Below the pieces are notes generated by a model. That model saw only the letters and a list, made by a program, of their open reading frames with translations, searched no databases and was not told the origin of the DNA. Below, one piece after another: positions 59,978 through 64,000 of a stretch of 64,000 nt of DNA (positions are counted from its first letter, which is position 1; each line of letters starts with the position of its first letter). Made by a program: the position numbers and the translations under genes. The stretch is from Macropodus opercularis (taxonomy: Eukaryota > Chordata > Actinopteri > Anabantiformes > Osphronemidae). Where the stretch lies: positions 5,215,501 to 5,279,500 of the forward strand of contig CM061091.1 in assembly GCA_030770545.1 (NCBI GenBank). The letters run 5' to 3'.

Positions 59978-60019
59978 GGCTGCATGCTTGGGAGGAGGTC
60001 CAACATCACAGACTTTGGT

Positions 60020-60811
60020 CTGTAGAAAGAATATCATACACAGTTATCTGGAGAAACAAATATTCAAACCAATTCCAGCAAAGACTTTATTATTATTATT
60101 ATTATTATATATTATTTGAATGAATGGCACTTTAAAGAAGTGCAATTATTACCTCCCCCAGCAGTCTCCCATCAGCTATTAATGTAGCCATCTTAGTAGT
60201 AATCATGTCTATGGAGTAAACCTGTTTTAACCTCGTGCGACATTGTGTACTTGTACCGATTTACATATTCTAAAAATAGGCCGTATGCAGACAGTTGACT
60301 ACAACACCGGGGACACAACTGATACCAGTAGAATGGATTTCCCCGGGTGACATTTAAGATATGCTGATCAGTCACCCGACACTGTCAGCTCTCACATCCG
60401 TCATTTGTTTCAATGACAACAGAAACTGGTCCATTGGACAAACTCGATAAATGATGTAACGGCATCCAAAGAACAGGACGGTGTTGTTAGACCAACGCCA
60501 TGAGCTAACTGACTAATCAAGTGCAAATGAAAAGCAATCTCAACGTGACATTGCTAACGTTGACCTGATTGCACATGCATCTAACGTGTCGATTGAGATG
60601 ACAACTACGCAGTTGATTACAGCTTTGTTCATGTCAAAAGTCGGCGTCATAGACCGTAATACCATGACTCTTTTTAGAGGACCGTTTCTGCGACAACATA
60701 GCAGCAGTGTGTCATCGTCTATGAAAAGGCCTTTTAAGAGAGGGAAGTAGCTAACGCACCGTAAGCTAAAATGCACGTTTATATCCAGGACTAATGGCAT
60801 AAGAACCTTAC
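60020..60811 (-). other. Probable 5' UTR intron of cyld
   Basis: Runs from a candidate donor (AAAG|GTAAGG at 60811) to the acceptor of the ATG exon (60020). It contains an ATT microsatellite at about 60087-60108 and no supportable coding exon. Confidence 0.5.
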
Positions 60812-60900
60812 CTTTGATACGTGTCAGTTCAATTAAAGGCTACAGGTGACTGTCATGTCAAGGGTCCTCGCGAATTCGGTACAGATCTCTCAAAACAATA
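60812..60900 (-). other. cyld: Candidate non-coding first exon of cyld
   Basis: The donor-side end at 60812 is defined by a strong AAAG|GTAAGG splice site. The upstream limit (transcription start) cannot be placed and 60900 is nominal. The exon lies at the edge of the CpG-rich region. Non-coding leading exons are known for mammalian CYLD. Confidence 0.38.
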
Positions 60901-61340
60901 TAGAATCCTCTCGTAATAGCCTCTTATTAGCTAGATAGCTAGCTAACGTTTGCGTCCAACCAGCTAAGTATCACGCCAAAGTTAGCACTGTGGGCTGCTT
61001 AACATTAAGCAGGCTGGCAGAAGGCTGCCACCTTCTACGGCAAGTTGACAACATTTAAATAAATGTATTCTCCATGTGGATACAACTGAAATCAAACAGA
61101 GTATCGCTACAGTTACGAGATATATTATTTACAGGAGAACGACCTGACTAAACACGCACAGATGAATGACATCACCGCGCACCGTGGAAAACATTGGACA
61201 AGTGATTTGATCTCTAGCGCTGATTGGCTGCTCGGTGTGTCCGTCGAAATGTCCCACTCTCTGGGGTTTTCCCACGGATGGCAGAAAGCAAGTTAGGTTG
61301 CGCATCCAGAGAAGACGACGTCTCTGCTCATCCGCTGTAG
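60840..61340 (-). promoter_or_regulatory. Probable cyld promoter (CpG-rich)
   Basis: Roughly 30 CpGs occur in 500 bp, contrasting with the CpG-poor flanks. No TATA box is obvious. On the minus strand it has a CCAAT box (reverse of ATTGG, 61223-61227). A kB-like GGGGTTTTCC lies at 61263-61272 and a palindromic CREB/ATF core GACGTC at 61317-61322. It lies between the nod2 3' end and the candidate cyld first exon, as expected for the cyld promoter. The exact start site is unknown. Confidence 0.55.
61263..61272. promoter_or_regulatory. NF-kB-like site upstream of cyld
   Basis: GGGGTTTTCC fits the GGGRNNYYCC kB consensus. It is about 450 bp upstream of the candidate first exon donor, in the CpG-rich promoter region. 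Mammalian CYLD is reported to be NF-kB inducible, so a functional site would fit. A single 10-bp match is also plausible by chance. Confidence 0.4.
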
Positions 61341-61481
61341 AGACGGTGGTGAGATCTGTGTTCACTTTACTAAACCCACCATGAATTATACATATACTAT
61401 GAATAGAAAGCTGTCAAATCTTTGCTTACGTGAAAAATTATATGTACTGGTGTAGTTCTGATATGTTAATGCTGAAGATTT

Positions 61482-61942
61482 TTTATTAAAGGCACAAGTT
61501 CTCAATATGTCATCCAAACTATGTTAATATTATTGATGATGATGCAGCCATGCTACATTTATACTGCTAAATGCTTAATCTTTTTTTAATGTTGCATAAT
61601 AAAACACACAATAAAAGTACAAAGCAGGAGCTAATAGGTAACTGGAGTTATTTTAGTTACTTTTCAACTTATTTTTAGTTGAGGTTATTACACAATAAAA
61701 AATCAAAAGGTATACGCAGTGTTATTATTAAACTAATATTAGCACCAGTAACCGGAGTGACGCTTACACCTACACTACAGCAAACCAAGACTTATTCATA
61801 TAGCACCTGAGCATAATATTTAATTTGTTTAAGCAAAACACAACAAAATGAAAAATATGCTTCATATGATAGATATTTTGACTATTCTATGCAATAAATA
61901 AAGATCATAGACACATTCTTCTTTGCCCAAGTCCCAGCTAAA
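61482..61942 (-). other. nod2: Probable nod2 3' UTR with two candidate poly(A) signals
   Basis: Downstream of the nod2 stop, ATTAAA lies on the minus strand at 61819-61824 (UTR of about 120 nt) and AATAAA at 61482-61487 (UTR of about 460 nt). AT-rich, no coding signal. Which signal is used is unknown. Confidence 0.45.
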
Positions 61943-62015
61943 TCAAAATGTCAGTCTTGATTCGCGCTGTGTCATCTCCTCCATCTCCTCCAAACTGAGG
62001 TCATTGTTTTTCAAC
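61943..62015 (-). CDS. nod2: nod2 terminal exon
   Basis: Acceptor TTGCACTGCAG, phase 2. Encodes LKNNDLSLEEMEEMTQRESR and ends LTF stop (TGA at 61943-61945). Matches the mammalian C-terminal LRGNTFSLEEVDKL segment. Confidence 0.95.
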
Positions 62016-62774
62016 CTGCAGTGCAAGAGGAAAAAACAAACTCAGACAAAGACAATGCACAGACAGTCTGGATATGGAAAGTAAGATGGAAGGTAAAATC
62101 CTATTCTGTTCTATTCTGTTCTACAGTGTCAAGACCAGCAACTTCTGTTGGCACTGAAACTAAAAGCACAGCCATGCATTGCCCCAAATCCAAATAACAA
62201 TAACAATAATAAGTATATGAGCCATACAAAACGTAGTGGCAGCGTGTGCTTCGCTTACCATATGGATTTCACATTAGTGTTGTGTTGCAGGGCTTCAATC
62301 AGATGTTCCACCCCTGCTCTGCTTATACAGTTCTCTGACAACCTTTTACAGGAAATGAGAGTGTGAAGCAGTTTTAGCGCAAGTTCACAATGAGTAGTCA
62401 GATTCAGAGTAGTCATTCAGTGCTACTGAATGTGCTTAGTCAATACACTTACCAAAGCTCTTCCAGTGATGTGCTGTTCTTGATGACGTTGGCGAGGGCA
62501 CACGCTCCTGCAGTCCCTACACCATTACTTACCAGGCTGCCATTACATTAAAAAGAGTTTATCTCTGTTATTAATATTACAGACTTCAACACTTTTAAGC
62601 ATGTGGAATTATGTAGTAAGTAAATGTAACCACTATTCCACTGAATAACAGCGCTGGCCTCTCAGCGCCGTGTAATTTAATTCGACTGTCTGTGGGGATT
62701 TCCACTTTTAATATTGCATAGTTGTTGGTTAGTTTTCCTTCACTCTGTAATCCAACTAATGCCAAACCATTTCA

Positions 62775-62808
<34 letters not shown>

Positions 62809-64000
62809 TTGATTGATTGAAAATATTACCTAAGCCACACCAGAGTCTTGCTGTTCTCTAATGCACTGGCCAGGGCCTGTGTTCCTTCATCACCTATATT
62901 ATTGCCCCAAAGCCTGCAAATAAAAAAATATATAATAATGATTTAACAAATACATCACAAGTAACATTCAAGGATGTTTAGAGAAAGATTTTTACCCTAA
63001 ATGCTGCAGGGAATGGTTGAATTTGAGCCCCTCTGCCAACTGCTTTGCTCCTTTCGATGTTATATTATTGTTGCCCAGCCTGAAAAAACACTACAGGTTT
63101 ATTTGGTATTCCTTTTATATAACACAGACTCATACAAGTGCCACAGCTGAAGTGCTGACCTCAGAGAAAGGAAATCAGGCTTAGCCTTCAGAAGAAGAGC
63201 AAAGTGTTCTGTGCAAGCATCAGTTAGCCTGTTGTTGAAGAGCCTGGAAATAAACAAAACATTTAAGGATATTTATCAAATGTCATTTGTACCATTGTGG
63301 AAATATTAGAATTATATTTAAAGTACATACGCAATTTTCCGGAAGTTGTCACACTGGATGCCTTTAGCAATCAGTCTCCGGATGCCTTCATCTGTAATAT
63401 TATTATTTCTGAGGCTAACAAAGAAAAATAACGCTCATTGTACAATGTATATTAGTCCTGTAATAAATATTATAAGAAATATTTCACTTATTTCACTAAT
63501 GAGATGTTTTGCTAAACATTTATCATAGGAAAACAATCGAATATAAAATTCTGATACTCACTACAGGGAATTACAAATGTGCAAGCACGGAAGAATCTGC
63601 TCCACACCAACATCTCCTACAGAGTTGTTGTCCAGCTGAAGGCCCACAGGGTTCCTTAAATGCTGGAGTACGTAAGCTAGTGCTGTACACTCTACAGGGC
63701 CGATGTTACAGTAGGTGAGTTTCAGATGATCCACTTCTAGCTTCCTCATAGCATCTTCAGCAATTCTGCGCTCTTGCATCTCATAGATGCATTTGATAAG
63801 CCAGACAAAACCTGGCATTGCATGCATACTCTTCTTCTCCCCCTGTACAGGTTGAGGGATGGACTTAAAGTGTTTCTGCAAGCCTTTGGCCAGACATTTT
63901 TCTACCTGTTTGACTTTCTTTTCCATCGTAGCGCCGGGGCAGCAGTGAAGCCAGAGGTTTCGATGGCGTAAGGAAAGAAGTCCAGACACAAAGGTGGCTG
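61943..64000 (-). CDS. nod2: NOD2, nucleotide-binding oligomerization domain protein 2 (3' part, partial)
   Basis: Cytosolic NLR that senses bacterial muramyl dipeptide through its leucine-rich repeats and signals via RIPK2 to NF-kB. Only the C-terminal part is present; the CARD domains and NACHT ATPase lie beyond 64000. The partial large exon shows the conserved KHFKSIP, HAMPGFVWLI and YEMQER motifs before the first LRR (HLKLTYCNIGPVECTALAYV). Six 84-nt exons of phase 2 to 2 follow, each one LRR of 28 residues. The terminal exon ends DLSLEEMEEM to SRLTF stop, matching the NOD2 C-terminus. Mammalian NOD2 has seven 84-nt LRR exons; here the sixth is missing. cyld follows on the same strand about 1 kb after the stop. 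Confidence 0.96.
62101..62123. repeat. Short 10-bp tandem repeat
   Basis: Unit CTATTCTGTT, about 2.3 copies, in the nod2 last intron. No function evident. Confidence 0.85.
62259..62342 (-). CDS. nod2: nod2 LRR exon F (84 nt)
   Basis: Acceptor CCTGTAAAAG (unusual A-rich end), donor GTAAGC, phase 2 to 2. Encodes LSENCISRAGVEHLIEALQ, matching mammalian LSNNCITYLGAEALLQALE, the last full repeat. The mammalian repeat before it (LEENHLQDEGVCSLAEGL) has no counterpart here. Confidence 0.93.
62453..62536 (-). CDS. nod2: nod2 LRR exon E (84 nt)
   Basis: Acceptor GTAATGGCAG, donor GTAAGT, phase 2 to 2. Encodes LVSNGVGTAGACALANVIK, matching mammalian LVGNNIGSVGAQALALML, then SLEEL. Confidence 0.95.
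62774..62820. repeat. TTGA tetranucleotide microsatellite
   Basis: About eleven TTGA/TTGG units, interrupted by two TTGG variants. It lies in a nod2 intron immediately downstream (minus strand) of the exon D donor. Confidence 0.93.
62830..62913 (-). CDS. nod2: nod2 LRR exon D (84 nt)
   Basis: Acceptor TATTTGCAG, donor GTAATA (weak), phase 2 to 2. Encodes LWGNNIGDEGTQALASALE, matching mammalian FWGNRVGDEGAQALAEAL. Its donor lies 9 bp from a TTGA microsatellite. Confidence 0.95.
62996..63079 (-). CDS. nod2: nod2 LRR exon C (84 nt)
   Basis: Acceptor TTTTTTCAG, donor GTAAAA, phase 2 to 2. Encodes LGNNNITSKGAKQLAEGL, matching mammalian LGNNYITAAGAQVLAEGL. Confidence 0.95.
63160..63243 (-). CDS. 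nod2: nod2 LRR exon B (84 nt)
   Basis: Acceptor TTATTTCCAG, donor GTCAGC, phase 2 to 2. Encodes LFNNRLTDACTEHFALLLK, matching mammalian LFNNKLTDGCAHSMAKLL. Confidence 0.95.
63331..63414 (-). CDS. nod2: nod2 LRR exon A (84 nt)
   Basis: Acceptor TTTGTTAG, donor GTATGT, phase 2 to 2. Encodes LRNNNITDEGIRRLIAKGIQ, matching the mammalian LRDNNISDRGICKLIE repeat. Confidence 0.95.
63562..64000 (-). CDS. nod2: nod2 large exon, 3' end (partial)
   Basis: Open in frame to the window edge, so the true exon start lies beyond 64000. Ends at LPCLHICNSL with donor GTGAGT, phase 2. Contains the C-terminal part of the winged-helix/HD2 region and the first LRR (VGLQLDNNSVGDVGVEQIL). Confidence 0.96.

Noticed and set aside
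63561..63989. nod2 frame treated as starting at 63989
   Set aside because: That start is an internal GTG codon; the frame stays open to the window edge, so the exon is partial.

Overview
This is a vertebrate nuclear window, almost certainly from a teleost fish. It has spliced genes with consensus GT-AG introns, compact introns, CA/GT microsatellites, and a decayed tRNA-derived SINE of the type common in fish. Base composition and intron size suggest a compact, percomorph-like genome, but the species cannot be named. No bacterial, viral, CRISPR or plasmid feature is present.

Two genes can be proven, both on the minus strand at the right end. (1) The 3' part of nod2, the cytosolic muramyl-dipeptide sensor, runs from 64000 (cut by the window edge) down to its stop at 61943. 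One partial large exon, six exons of exactly 84 nt (one leucine-rich repeat each) and a terminal exon are resolved. (2) A complete cyld, the Lys63/Met1-linkage deubiquitinase, runs from its ATG at 59977 to its stop at 48522. It has 16 coding exons, a predicted 956-aa product, three CAP-Gly domains, and a USP domain with Cys601, His871, Asp889 and eight B-box zinc ligands. A CpG-rich stretch at about 60.84-61.34 kb, with a candidate non-coding first exon ending at 60812, lies between the genes and is the likely cyld promoter. It carries a consensus-like NF-kB site, which fits cyld's role as a feedback brake on NF-kB. nod2 and cyld are head-to-tail and act in one pathway: NOD2 activates RIPK2 ubiquitin signalling and CYLD trims those chains.

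The left 46 kb (1 to about 46.4 kb) has no supportable protein-coding or RNA gene. All long open frames there lack recognisable homology, splice context or coding character. In vertebrates nod2-cyld is followed by a gene desert and then the developmental regulator SALL1, so this desert probably continues toward sall1 (not in the window) and may hold its enhancers. Many 200-800 bp blocks look like ancient conserved non-coding elements: dense homeodomain TAAT cores plus TALE, forkhead or TCF-like motifs, mixed composition, and no simple repeats. They are listed as candidates only, because conservation could not be tested here.

The observations most worth a second look are these: a possible in-frame 42-nt cassette exon in cyld; one LRR exon fewer in nod2 than in mammals; the kB site upstream of cyld; loss of the mammalian TRAF2-type motif in CYLD; a run of three perfect hairpins at 33.55-33.64 kb; and several enhancer-like blocks in the desert. 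I found no clearly novel biological system.
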